DNA of 8,625 nucleotides, taken from positions 1 to 8,625 of the forward strand of contig JAAWLS010000083.1 in NCBI GenBank assembly GCA_022798035.1, given 5' to 3'. Both the position numbers and the translations under genes were made by a program. This DNA comes from Lachnospiraceae bacterium (GTDB lineage: Bacteria; Bacillota; Clostridia; Lachnospirales; Lachnospiraceae). The notes under the pieces are model-generated. The model did no database searches and was not told the DNA's origin. It saw nothing but the letters and a program-made list of their open reading frames with translations. Positions 1-5,851 of the stretch are shown here, one piece after another (position 1 is the first letter of the stretch; each line of letters starts with the position of its first letter).

Positions 1-130
1 GGATGTGTCCGGAATGCTTTGGAATCGGTAAGGTGATGGAGCTTGATATTTTGCCGTTGATTGCAGAGGACAAGAGCTGGAATGAGCGCCGAGGCAGGAA
101 GAAACGGACGGCGTGGAGTACCATTTTCTG
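1..130 (+). pseudogene. UvrA-like excinuclease/ABC ATPase fragment, cut off at the window edge and disrupted downstream
   Basis: The frame beginning with ATG at position 3 is open to a TGA at 128-130. It reads MCPECFGIGKVMELD, followed further on by KSWNE. A CPxC pair followed by FGIGKV and an acidic stretch is what UvrA proteins show at the second half of their first zinc-binding module, and the KSWNE stretch recalls the UvrA-like paralogues of Firmicutes. The ATG is therefore probably internal and the gene continues leftward out of the window. After the glutamate codon at 84-86 the translation turns basic and low-complexity (RRGRKKR) and loses resemblance to UvrA. This coincides with the point where guanylate-kinase homology appears in another frame. 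UvrA proteins have many hundreds of residues after this point, so the fragment cannot encode a working ATPase. The family call rests on about 28 residues and is moderately sure. Confidence 0.55.
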
Positions 131-559
131 ACGGACAGGCAGCAGCAGGAACTGGAACGGCAGGGAAAGATTATTGAGCTGCGGGCTTATCACACTGCCT
201 GCGGCGTCTGGAAATATTTTACAGTTAATGATTACCAGATTAATTTAAAAGAAAACCACTATTTAGTCATTGGCACTTTGGAATCTTACATCCAGCTGCA
301 AAAATATTTTGGTGCAGACGCACTGGTTCCCATTTACATTGAACTGGAAGACGGAGAACGGCTGCAGCGGGCACTGAACCGGGAACGGACACAGACGGAG
401 CCGAAATACAGAGAACTCTGCCGCAGATTTCTTGCGGATGAGGAGGACTTTTCTGAGGAAAATCTGAAACGCGCCGGAATTACCAACTCTTTTGTCAATG
501 ACAATTTAGACTCCTGTACCCAGCAAATCATCGCATATATCAGAGCAGACATGAATTAA
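113..559 (+). CDS. 5'-truncated guanylate kinase-like protein, probably inactive remnant
   Basis: From the GTG at 113 this frame encodes 148 residues. In the same frame just upstream the codons read RQEETD (92-109) and run into GVEYHFLTD, so homology starts before the GTG. This matches the guanylate kinase segment around R-x-G-E-x-D-G-V-E-Y-H-F. Downstream, GTLESY, a PIYIE strand and a basic ERLQRALNRER helix followed by CRRFLADEEDFSEE are typical of the guanylate-kinase-like protein that lies next to yaaR in Lachnospiraceae. The intact family is near 200 residues and begins with a P-loop of the GKSSSGKDT type. That part is missing, and an in-frame TGA lies at 83-85. The GTG has only an AGGAAG 11 bases upstream, so expression is uncertain. 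Without the P-loop, phosphoryl transfer from ATP to GMP or dGMP is not expected. The 3' end appears intact. Confidence 0.75.
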   Translation: MEYHFLTDRQQQELERQGKIIELRAYHTACGVWKYFTVNDYQINLKENHYLVIGTLESYIQLQKYFGADALVPIYIELEDGERLQRALNRERTQTEPKYRELCRRFLADEEDFSEENLKRAGITNSFVNDNLDSCTQQIIAYIRADMN

Positions 560-605
560 GACAGACATTTCCCTATTAATTCCTGGCAAGAGGGTTATTT
601 TCCAC

Positions 606-633
606 TTTACAACTGCAAAAAAATCCCGATAAT
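606..633 (+). promoter_or_regulatory. Candidate sigma-A promoter for yaaR
   Basis: TTTACA at 606-611 and GATAAT at 628-633 are separated by 16 bases, in an AT-rich gap between the guanylate-kinase remnant and yaaR. Alternative -10 boxes (AATAAT at 631, TATAAG at 640) overlap, so the exact hexamer is not settled. The rest of the 560-676 gap holds no gene. Confidence 0.45.
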
Positions 634-676
634 AATATATATAAGTAAAAATACGATGAGAAAGACAGGTGATTTC

Positions 677-1117
677 ATGGCACTCAAAGTAGACCCCGTC
701 AATGCCCCTCAGCCCATAGAAGCCCCTCAGGCAGTGGACAAAGGAGACGGAAGTTTTAAATTTACGTTAGCAAGCCATGTAGAAGAAGCTGAACTGCAGG
801 AAAAGCTGAACGGCCTCATGAATGATATTACTGCCCAGGGTGAGAAACTCTCTGAGCATATGGATATCCGGGATATGAAAAAATACCGAGAGCTGGTAAA
901 GGATTTCTTAAATGAAGTGGTAAACCGCTCTCACAAATTTTCCAGAGAAAATTTTCTGGACCGCAGGGGTCGCCACCGGGTATACGGTATCGTCAAACTG
1001 GTGGACAAAAATCTTGACGCACTGGCCAGCGAACTGGTGAAAGATGAAAAAGACCATCTTGCAATTTTGAATAAAGTAGGAGAAATCCGGGGACTGCTTC
1101 TGGATATCTCTACCTGA
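677..1117 (+). CDS. yaaR: YaaR family protein (DUF327)
   Basis: The product is 146 residues, the usual size of YaaR. The signature region is present: SFKFTL near the N-terminus, [17 protein letters not shown] in the middle, then [16 protein letters not shown], and finally [25 protein letters not shown]. The protein is predicted to be soluble and largely helical; the family has no established function. I chose ATG 677 because it is preceded by AGGTGA (667-672) with a 4-base spacer and gives the family's standard MALKV start. An in-frame ATG at 656 would add MRKTGDF, has no ribosome binding site and lies in the promoter-like tract. The neighbours (guanylate kinase/tmk-type gene before, holB after) follow the order known from Bacillus and Clostridia. 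The spacing to holB is unusually large here because of a repeat block. Confidence 0.93.
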   Translation: MALKVDPVNAPQPIEAPQAVDKGDGSFKFTLASHVEEAELQEKLNGLMNDITAQGEKLSEHMDIRDMKKYRELVKDFLNEVVNRSHKFSRENFLDRRGRHRVYGIVKLVDKNLDALASELVKDEKDHLAILNKVGEIRGLLLDIST

Positions 1118-1144
1118 TGTGCATGAAGAAGTCTATTTTAAGGG

Positions 1145-1229
1145 CAAATATCCCGTTTTTAGGCCAAACACTCGCTTTTAGGGCCAAACACTCGCTTTTA
1201 GGGCCAAACACTCGCTTTTAGGGCCAAAA
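1145..1229. repeat. 20-bp tandem repeat array, three identical copies plus a degenerate one
   Basis: The unit CCAAACACTCGCTTTTAGGG occurs at 1164-1183, 1184-1203 and 1204-1223 without a single difference. It is preceded by a diverged 19-base copy at 1145-1163 (sharing the CAAA, CG and TTTTAGG positions) and followed by a six-base start of another copy at 1224-1229. The unit length is not a multiple of three and no reading frame makes use of it, so this is not a coding repeat. There are no unique spacers, which rules out a CRISPR array. Perfect identity between copies suggests recent slippage or recombination expansion. Confidence 0.95.
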
Positions 1230-1233
1230 GGAC

Positions 1234-1250
1234 CTGCTGCAAAGCAGCAG
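1234..1250. repeat. Short perfect hairpin (7-bp stem)
   Basis: CTGCTGC at 1234-1240 and GCAGCAG at 1244-1250 form a perfect 7-bp stem around an AAA loop. It directly follows the 20-bp array and is followed by AATCG, with no T-tract, so it does not look like an intrinsic terminator. Confidence 0.8.
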
Positions 1251-1257
1251 AATCGTA

Positions 1258-1310
1258 TTGCATAAGATTACATCCGGAAATATGTTTTCCGGAGTGTAAT
1301 CTATATGCAA
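1258..1310. repeat. Long near-perfect inverted repeat (23 paired bases, two bulges)
   Basis: The left arm at 1258-1280 pairs with the right arm at 1286-1310 around the loop TATGT (1281-1285). The pairing blocks are TCCGGAAA with TTTCCGGA next to the loop, AGATTACA with TGTAATCT in the middle, and TTGCATA with TATGCAA at the base. They are interrupted only by single unpaired bases at 1294 and 1303 on the right side. The + strand has no T-tract after it (TCACC follows), which argues against a terminator. It may act as a structured element in the yaaR-holB transcript or be a small mobile palindromic repeat; the sequence alone does not decide. Confidence 0.9.
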
Positions 1311-1314
1311 TCAC

Positions 1315-1344
1315 CATCTGTCACAAAATGTGACAGATGCTTTT
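1315..1344 (+). terminator. Perfect 11-bp hairpin with short T run; possible yaaR terminator
   Basis: CATCTGTCACA (1315-1325) and TGTGACAGATG (1329-1339) are perfect complements around an AAA loop, followed by C and TTTT (1341-1344). Stem length fits an intrinsic terminator, but the stem is only moderately GC-rich, the T run is short and it is interrupted by the leading C. It could equally be the third member of the hairpin series here rather than a terminator. Confidence 0.4.
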
Positions 1345-1346
1345 GT

Positions 1347-1453
1347 CCCATACAAAGCATAGCTTAGCCTATACAACAGCATAGTATGGCCCATACAAAA
1401 CACAGCTTAGCCTATACAACAGCGCAGCTTGGCCCATATTACAGCACACACAG
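1347..1453. repeat. Alternating 21/22-bp tandem repeat (43-bp composite unit)
   Basis: Five related units follow each other. Type A is 21 bases (1347-1367 and 1390-1410, beginning CCCATACAAA and ending CAGCTTAG or TAGCTTAG). Type B is 22 bases (1368-1389 and 1411-1432, beginning CCTATACAACAGC and ending in GG). A fifth diverged unit starts CCCATATTACAGC at 1433. The A-B pair thus recurs with a 43-base period. At the 1389/1391 junction the units create a perfect inverted repeat, GTATGG-C-CCATAC (1384-1396). There are no spacers and no open frame. The array ends about 13 bases before the holB ribosome binding site. Confidence 0.85.
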
Positions 1454-1476
1454 ACTATTTGAAATGAGGAATTTTT

Positions 1477-2466
1477 ATGGCAGGTTTTTCAAGCATTATC
1501 GGACATGAACAAATTATAGAGCATTTACAGAATGCAATTTCCGCAAATAAGATATCCCATGCCTATATTTTTAACGGCCCCGACCAATCTGGGAAAATGT
1601 CTCTGGCCAAGAGTTTTGCAATGGCTCTCCAATGCCAGCAGAACACAGTTGAGGGATGTATGGAATGTCATTCCTGTAAACAGGCCCTTTCCGGCAATCA
1701 ACCGGATATCATTTATCTGCAGCACGAAAAACCCGGCACCATCTCTGTGGATGATATTCGCAAACAGATTAACGGAGATATTATGGTGAAGCCTTACGCT
1801 TCCCCTTACAAAATATACATTATTGATGAAGCAGAAAAAATGAACCAGCAGGCTCAAAACGCTCTTTTGAAAACAATCGAAGAGCCTCCCGCTTACGCTG
1901 TGATTCTGCTTTTGAGCAGCAATGCGGATGCTTTTCTCCCCACCATTCTTTCAAGGTGCATTACCCTGAACTTAAAGGCCGTGGCAGATGATGAAATCCG
2001 CTCTTTTCTGATGAAAAAATACCAGATACCAGATTACAAAGCTGATATCTGCACAGCTTTTGCCCAGGGAAATGTGGGAAAAGCCATTCAATTAGCAGGC
2101 TCTGAGGATTTTAACGAAATCAAAAACTCTGCCCTGCAGCTTTTAAAGCGCATCAAAGAGATTGAATTATATGAAATGATGGAAGCTGTCAAACAAATCA
2201 GCAGCTATAAATTAGAAATCAATGATTATTTCGATATCATGACTATCTGGTACCGGGATGTTCTTTACTACAAAGCCACATCGGACGTTAACCGTCTCAT
2301 ATTTAAAGATGAGGTTTACAATATAAAAACACAGGCCAGCAAAAGTTCCTACGAAGGGATTGAGACAATTATCAAAGCTTTGGACAAAGCAAAACGACGT
2401 TTGAACGCCAACGTAAATTTTGAATTGACAATGGAATTGCTGCTGCTGACCATAAAGGAGAATTAA
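1477..2466 (+). CDS. holB: DNA polymerase III delta' subunit (clamp loader)
   Basis: This 329-residue AAA+ protein is the delta' subunit of the clamp-loader complex that opens the beta sliding clamp on primed DNA. The N-terminal part shows FSSIIGHEQIIEHLQNAI, the fold's entry helix. The P-loop-like GPDQSGKM is at residues 34-41, and four cysteines (C53, C61, C64, C67) are spaced as in the clamp-loader zinc module. The Walker B-like strand IYIIDEAE is near 113-120, followed by MNQQAQNALLKTIEEPP. The sensor-1 SRC motif is at 159-161 (LPTILSRC). The helical C-terminal domain is less conserved. The P-loop has Met where an active ATPase has Thr or Ser, which fits delta' being an ATPase-inactive stator and also excludes DnaX. 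ATG 1477 is preceded by GAGGA at 1466-1470. The stop is followed three bases later by ricT, so the two are co-transcribed. Confidence 0.95.
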   Translation: MAGFSSIIGHEQIIEHLQNAISANKISHAYIFNGPDQSGKMSLAKSFAMALQCQQNTVEGCMECHSCKQALSGNQPDIIYLQHEKPGTISVDDIRKQINGDIMVKPYASPYKIYIIDEAEKMNQQAQNALLKTIEEPPAYAVILLLSSNADAFLPTILSRCITLNLKAVADDEIRSFLMKKYQIPDYKADICTAFAQGNVGKAIQLAGSEDFNEIKNSALQLLKRIKEIELYEMMEAVKQISSYKLEINDYFDIMTIWYRDVLYYKATSDVNRLIFKDEVYNIKTQASKSSYEGIETIIKALDKAKRRLNANVNFELTMELLLLTIKEN

Positions 2467-2469
2467 ACT

Positions 2470-3378
2470 ATGGTAAAAATAGTTGGAGTCAGATTCCGCA
2501 CTGCCGGAAAAATATATTATTTTGACCCCAGAGATTATAAACTTCCGGTAGGAAGCCATGTAATCGTGGAAACAGCAAGAGGCGTAGAATTCGGCACCGT
2601 AATGATTGCCCCCAGGGAAGTGGAGGAAGAGAGCGTTATTCAGCCTCTCAAGTCTGTCATCCGGGCCGCCACGCCGGAAGATGAGGAAATCGAAGAAAAA
2701 AACCACAAAAAAGAAAAAGAAGCTTTCAAAATCTGCCTGGAAAAAATCCAGAAACACAACATGGAAATGAAGCTGGTAGATGCCGAATACACCTTTGACA
2801 ACAACAAACTCTTATTTTATTTTACTGCAGACGGACGTATTGATTTCCGGGAATTGGTAAAAGATTTAGCTTCCGTATTCCGCACCCGCATTGAGCTGCG
2901 GCAGATTGGAGTCCGGGACGAGACTAAAATACTAGGCGGCATGGGTATCTGCGGCAGAGCCCTTTGCTGTAATACTTTTCTGTCAGAATTTGCACCCGTT
3001 TCTATCAAAATGGCAAAGGAACAGAATCTATCCCTGAATCCCGCCAAAATTTCAGGCGTCTGCGGCAGACTGATGTGCTGTCTGAAGAATGAGGAGGAGA
3101 CATACGAATACTTAAACAGCCGCCTTCCCAATGTGGGAGACTACGTCACCACCTATGACAAGCTGAAAGGGGAAGTCCACAGTGTCAGCGTTCTGCGCCA
3201 GACCGTGAAAGTAATCGTGGAAATTGACGATGAAAAAGAAATTCGGGAATACACAGTGGAACAGCTCCGCTTCAAGCCAAAACGCAAAAAAGAACACCTG
3301 AAACTTTCACCGGAAGAATTAAAAGAACTCTCTGCGCTGGAAGACAAAGGAAAATCTAAAATTGACGATACTCATTGA
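2470..3378 (+). CDS. ricT: RicT (YaaT), PSP1-domain regulator of RNase Y
   Basis: This 302-residue protein has the PSP1 domain: the N-terminal MVKIVGVRFRTAGKIYYFDP, the GSHVIVETARGVEFGTV strand pair, then RTRIELRQIGVRDETKILGGMGICGRALCC. In B. subtilis, RicT with RicA (YmcA) and RicF (YlbF) forms a complex that binds [4Fe-4S] clusters, assists RNase Y in mRNA maturation and affects sporulation, competence and biofilm formation. The cluster-binding type cysteines are all present: C161, C166, C167 and C198, C203, C204, in CGRALCC and CGRLMCC. The last 35 residues are charged and lysine-rich. The ATG at 2470 has AAAGGAG at 2454-2460 inside the end of holB, so translation is probably coupled. Bacillus has yabA after this gene; here trmN6 follows directly. 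Partners ricA and ricF are not in the window. Confidence 0.94.
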   Translation: MVKIVGVRFRTAGKIYYFDPRDYKLPVGSHVIVETARGVEFGTVMIAPREVEEESVIQPLKSVIRAATPEDEEIEEKNHKKEKEAFKICLEKIQKHNMEMKLVDAEYTFDNNKLLFYFTADGRIDFRELVKDLASVFRTRIELRQIGVRDETKILGGMGICGRALCCNTFLSEFAPVSIKMAKEQNLSLNPAKISGVCGRLMCCLKNEEETYEYLNSRLPNVGDYVTTYDKLKGEVHSVSVLRQTVKVIVEIDDEKEIREYTVEQLRFKPKRKKEHLKLSPEELKELSALEDKGKSKIDDTH

Positions 3379-3420
3379 TTTTTTGCAGATTGAAATTTCA
3401 ACACCTACAGGAGATAATTT

Positions 3421-4158
3421 ATGTCTGTAGCATTATTAGAGGACGAACGTCTGGATGAACTGCATCGAAATGGCTATTTTATCATACAAAATCCCCATAA
3501 ATTCTGCTTTGGAATGGATGCAGTTCTTCTCTCTGGTTTCGCCAGGGTAAAACCCAAAGAAACCGTTATAGATTTAGGCACTGGAACAGGTATTATCCCT
3601 ATACTGCTGGAAGCCAAAACAAAAGGGGAACATTTTACCGGACTGGAGATTCAGCCGGAAAGTGCAGACATGGCAAGGCGGAGTGTCAGATACAACCATT
3701 TAGAGGATAAAATCAGCATAAAAATCGGTAATATTAAGGATGCTTCCGAGCAATTTGGGGCATCTTCTTTTCATGTAGTCACCACAAATCCCCCTTATAT
3801 GACTGCCCAGCATGGATTGAGCAATCCCAACGAATCCAAGGCCATTGCCCGTCACGAAATCCTCTGCAGTCTGGAGGATGTTATCCGGGAAAGCGCCAGG
3901 CTTTTAAAGCCTCAGGGTCGTTTCTACATGGTGCATCGTCCCTTCCGTCTGGTAGAAATCATGGTGCTCATGCGTCAGTACAAACTGGAACCGAAACGAA
4001 TGCAGATGGTTCACCCCTTTATAGACAAAGAGCCAAACATGGTTTTAATCGAGGGACTTCGGGGCGGCAATCCACAGATTACCATAGAAAAACCTCTGAT
4101 TGTATACAAAGAACCTGGCGTCTATACAGATGAAATCTATGACATTTATGGTTATTAG
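3421..4158 (+). CDS. trmN6: tRNA1(Val) (adenine(37)-N6)-methyltransferase, TrmN6/YabB family
   Basis: This 245-residue Rossmann-fold SAM-dependent methyltransferase resembles TrmN6 (YfiC), which makes m6A37 in tRNA-Val. The N-terminal segment QNPHKFCFGMDAVLLSGFA is the family's entry motif. SAM-binding motif I is DLGTGTG at residues 51-57, and a conserved acidic GLEIQPE lies around 74-80. The catalytic NPPY is at 123-126, marking amino-group methylation of an adenine. The following NESKAIARHE and LLKPQGRFYMVHRPFRL complete the family pattern. AGGAGA at 3409-3414 sits 6 bases before the ATG. The gene starts 42 bases after ricT with no terminator between, so it is likely in the same operon. The exact target base is inferred from family membership. 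Related enzymes methylate other substrates, so the activity is less sure than the family. Confidence 0.9.
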   Translation: MSVALLEDERLDELHRNGYFIIQNPHKFCFGMDAVLLSGFARVKPKETVIDLGTGTGIIPILLEAKTKGEHFTGLEIQPESADMARRSVRYNHLEDKISIKIGNIKDASEQFGASSFHVVTTNPPYMTAQHGLSNPNESKAIARHEILCSLEDVIRESARLLKPQGRFYMVHRPFRLVEIMVLMRQYKLEPKRMQMVHPFIDKEPNMVLIEGLRGGNPQITIEKPLIVYKEPGVYTDEIYDIYGY

Positions 4159-4222
4159 GCAAATGCAAAACCCAATATTTTCAGAATTTCATTTAAAATT
4201 TATACAATTTTCTCTAAATATT

Positions 4223-4249
4223 TTGAATCGTACATGAAATTGCGATAAT
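4223..4249 (+). promoter_or_regulatory. Candidate extended -10 promoter before rsmI
   Basis: The 141-base gap between trmN6 and rsmI is AT-rich and without a GC-rich hairpin. It holds TTGAAT at 4223-4228 and TGCGATAAT at 4241-4249, an extended -10 of the TGn type, with a 15-base spacer that is shorter than ideal. It may supply extra transcription of rsmI; readthrough from trmN6 is also possible. Confidence 0.3.
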
Positions 4250-4299
4250 TTATGTATTTCGTAATTACCTATTACAGTTATAAAAAGAAAGGAGCTTCT

Positions 4300-5154
4300 A
4301 TGCAGGGAACATTATATTTATGCGCAACCCCCATTGGAAATCTGGAAGATATCACGCTGCGGGTTCTGCGCACCCTAAAAGAAGTAGACTTGATTGCGGC
4401 GGAGGACACCCGCAACTCTATCAAACTTCTGAACCATTTCGACATCAAAACTCCCATGACCAGCTACCATGAGTACAACAAAATTGAAAAAGCATACCAG
4501 CTTGCGGAAAAAATAAAAAGCGGCCAGAACATCGCCTTGATTACCGACGCGGGAACTCCTGGTATCTCAGACCCTGGGGAAGATTTGGTGCGTATCTGTC
4601 TGGAATCCGGTATCACAGTCACTTCTCTGCCAGGAGCAGCCGCCTGTATCACGGCTCTTACCATGTCAGGTCTCTCCACCAGGCGTTTTGCATTTGAAGC
4701 CTTTCTGCCAAAAGAAAAAAAAGAACGGGCCTTTATTCTGGACACGCTCAAACAGGAAAGCCGAACTATTATTCTGTACGAAGCTCCCCACCACCTTGTC
4801 AGCACTTTAAAAGAACTACTGGAGGCTCTGGGAGACCGTACCATCACTCTCTGCCGGGAACTGACTAAAAAATACGAAACTGTCCTTTCCACCACTATTT
4901 CCGGTGCGGTGTCACATTATTCCAGCCAGGAGCCAAGAGGTGAATTTGTTTTGGTGATTCAGGGCAAAAGTCCTCAGGAACTCAGAAAAGAACAGCAGCA
5001 GCATTGGGAAACCATCTCTATAGAGGAACATATGAAACACTATGAAGAACAAAATATCCCCCGAAAAGAGGCCATGAAACTGGTTGCAAAAGACAGAGGC
5101 ATTTCCAAGCGGGAAGTATATGGGCAGCTTTTGGAAAATCCTAAAAATGATTGA
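4300..5154 (+). CDS. rsmI: 16S rRNA (cytidine(1402)-2'-O)-methyltransferase RsmI
   Basis: RsmI adds the 2'-O-methyl group to C1402 in the decoding centre of 16S rRNA, working with the base methylase RsmH. The 284-residue product has the tetrapyrrole-methylase-like fold in the usual order: GTLYLCATPIGNLEDITLR at the N-terminus, AAEDTRNSIKLLNHF at 33-47, ALITDAGTPGISDPG at 79-93, the SLPGAAA loop near 109-115, FLPKEKKER and ILYEAPHHL in the centre, and the CRELTK plus EPRGEFVLVI segments at 185-220. A lysine-rich helical tail with ISKREVY follows. I chose ATG 4300 because AAAGGAG (4288-4294) precedes it by five bases and it gives the family start. An in-frame ATG at 4252 would add 16 hydrophobic and lysine residues with no ribosome binding site. 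The gene closes the conserved cluster, as in Bacillus. Confidence 0.95.
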   Translation: MQGTLYLCATPIGNLEDITLRVLRTLKEVDLIAAEDTRNSIKLLNHFDIKTPMTSYHEYNKIEKAYQLAEKIKSGQNIALITDAGTPGISDPGEDLVRICLESGITVTSLPGAAACITALTMSGLSTRRFAFEAFLPKEKKERAFILDTLKQESRTIILYEAPHHLVSTLKELLEALGDRTITLCRELTKKYETVLSTTISGAVSHYSSQEPRGEFVLVIQGKSPQELRKEQQQHWETISIEEHMKHYEEQNIPRKEAMKLVAKDRGISKREVYGQLLENPKND

Positions 5155-5191
5155 CAAATTTCAACATTTATTGCATAATCATTTTATGATT
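5151..5191 (+). promoter_or_regulatory. Strong sigma-A promoter overlapping the rsmI stop codon, with inverted repeat over the -10
   Basis: A perfect TTGACA lies at 5151-5156 and CATAAT at 5174-5179, with the ideal 17-base spacer. The rsmI stop TGA (5152-5154) is inside the -35 box. A perfect inverted repeat, AATCAT-TTT-ATGATT, covers 5177-5191 and overlaps the end of the -10, so it could be an operator; it may also be chance in AT-rich DNA. The promoter serves the small membrane protein gene starting at 5234. Confidence 0.7.
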
Positions 5192-5233
5192 TGTTCATAA
5201 TTTTTATATTTTATTAAGAAAGTAGGGATAAAA

Positions 5234-5449
5234 ATGGAAACAAATGATAATGGCGGATTTTTATGGGGTCTCTTAGGATGTTGTATCCCAGTTGTAGGCC
5301 TTGTTCTCTTCCTTGTATGGAAAGACCAGAAACCGAATACTGCAAAGGCAGCAGGAATCGGCGCACTTGTGAGCGTAATCATCGGCATCATATCTTACGT
5401 TATAATTTTCGTGATTATTGGCGCAGGAGCATTGGCATTTGGCTTATAA
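5234..5449 (+). CDS. Small two-helix membrane protein of unknown function
   Basis: This 71-residue protein is mostly hydrophobic. A short polar N-terminus (METNDNG) is followed by a first membrane segment at about residues 8-29 (GFLWGLLGCCIPVVGLVLFLVW). A conserved-looking polar link KDQKPNTAKAA comes next, and a long second segment runs at about 40-69, rich in Ile, Val and Gly. The KPNTAKAAGIGAL pattern after the first helix resembles small Firmicutes proteins annotated only as hypothetical, some of which carry an N-terminal zinc ribbon that is absent here. ATG 5234 has AGGG at 5224-5227, six bases upstream, and its own consensus promoter. The 3' end overlaps the next gene by 11 bases, suggesting coupled translation. 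I assign no function. Confidence 0.82.
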   Translation: METNDNGGFLWGLLGCCIPVVGLVLFLVWKDQKPNTAKAAGIGALVSVIIGIISYVIIFVIIGAGALAFGL

Positions 5450-5846
5450 AGCTGGAAAATTCCTGAGAATTTTTTTTGGCTGTCATGCCAGGCCGGACCG
5501 GTCTTTTTATTTTCGCGGAAAACAGTTTCCTATTTGTGCAAGATGTACTGGAGAACTTGCAGGCATTCTGTCCGGAATTCCCATCGCTTTTATTCTGGGA
5601 TATCCTTCTTTTGGAGTTGTAATTCTCATGATGCTTCCACTGGTAGCTGACGGATTCCTGCAGCGGCTTACTTCTTACGAAAGCACAAATACCCGCAGAT
5701 TTCTGACCGGGATTTTATTTGGAATCGCTTTTATTTTTGCCTTCATTTATTTTCACTGTCTGTGCATTACCATTGCCGGCAGTATATTAAAGCTTTTCGG
5801 GGCAGACCCATCTGCAGTCGACCGTTTGATGGGAAAATTTATGTAA
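5439..5846 (+). CDS. DUF2085 family membrane protein
   Basis: The signature GCHARPDRSFYFRGKQFPICARCTGELAG marks the DUF2085 family, whose role is unknown. The cysteines and histidine (C15, H16, C33 and C36 from the chosen start) look like a metal- or redox-active site at the membrane surface. Hydrophobic segments follow at about residues 42-73 and 92-121, with the conserved DGxxQ (VADGFLQ) between them. There is no ATG near the start. I chose TTG 5439 because AGGAG at 5425-5429 lies nine bases before it, giving 135 residues. TTG 5418, in the same frame, would add seven residues but lacks a binding site. The start lies inside the 3' end of the preceding gene, so the two are probably co-translated. 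A run of eight T (5470-5477) in the N-terminal codons is a possible sequencing or slippage weak spot. Confidence 0.85.
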   Translation: MAYKAGKFLRIFFGCHARPDRSFYFRGKQFPICARCTGELAGILSGIPIAFILGYPSFGVVILMMLPLVADGFLQRLTSYESTNTRRFLTGILFGIAFIFAFIYFHCLCITIAGSILKLFGADPSAVDRLMGKFM

Positions 5847-5851
5847 TATTC

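Noticed and set aside
571..594. CCCT...AGGG as a terminator after the guanylate-kinase remnant
   Set aside because: Only four base pairs with a loop of about 16 bases and no T-tract; not convincing.
656..676. Upstream ATG as yaaR start
   Set aside because: The ATG at 677 has AGGTGA before it and matches the usual MALKV start; the extra seven residues overlap the binding site itself.
1145..1453. Possible CRISPR array in the repeat block
   Set aside because: Units are directly adjacent with no unique spacers, the two repeat types differ, and no cas gene is present.
2212..2757. 181-codon open frame on the - strand across the holB/ricT junction
   Set aside because: The Phe-rich translation is the antisense of Lys/Glu-rich codons; both genes on the + strand are certain.
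4252..4299. Upstream ATG as rsmI start
   Set aside because: No ribosome binding site, atypical extra residues, and the ATG at 4300 has AAAGGAG and the family's normal N-terminus.
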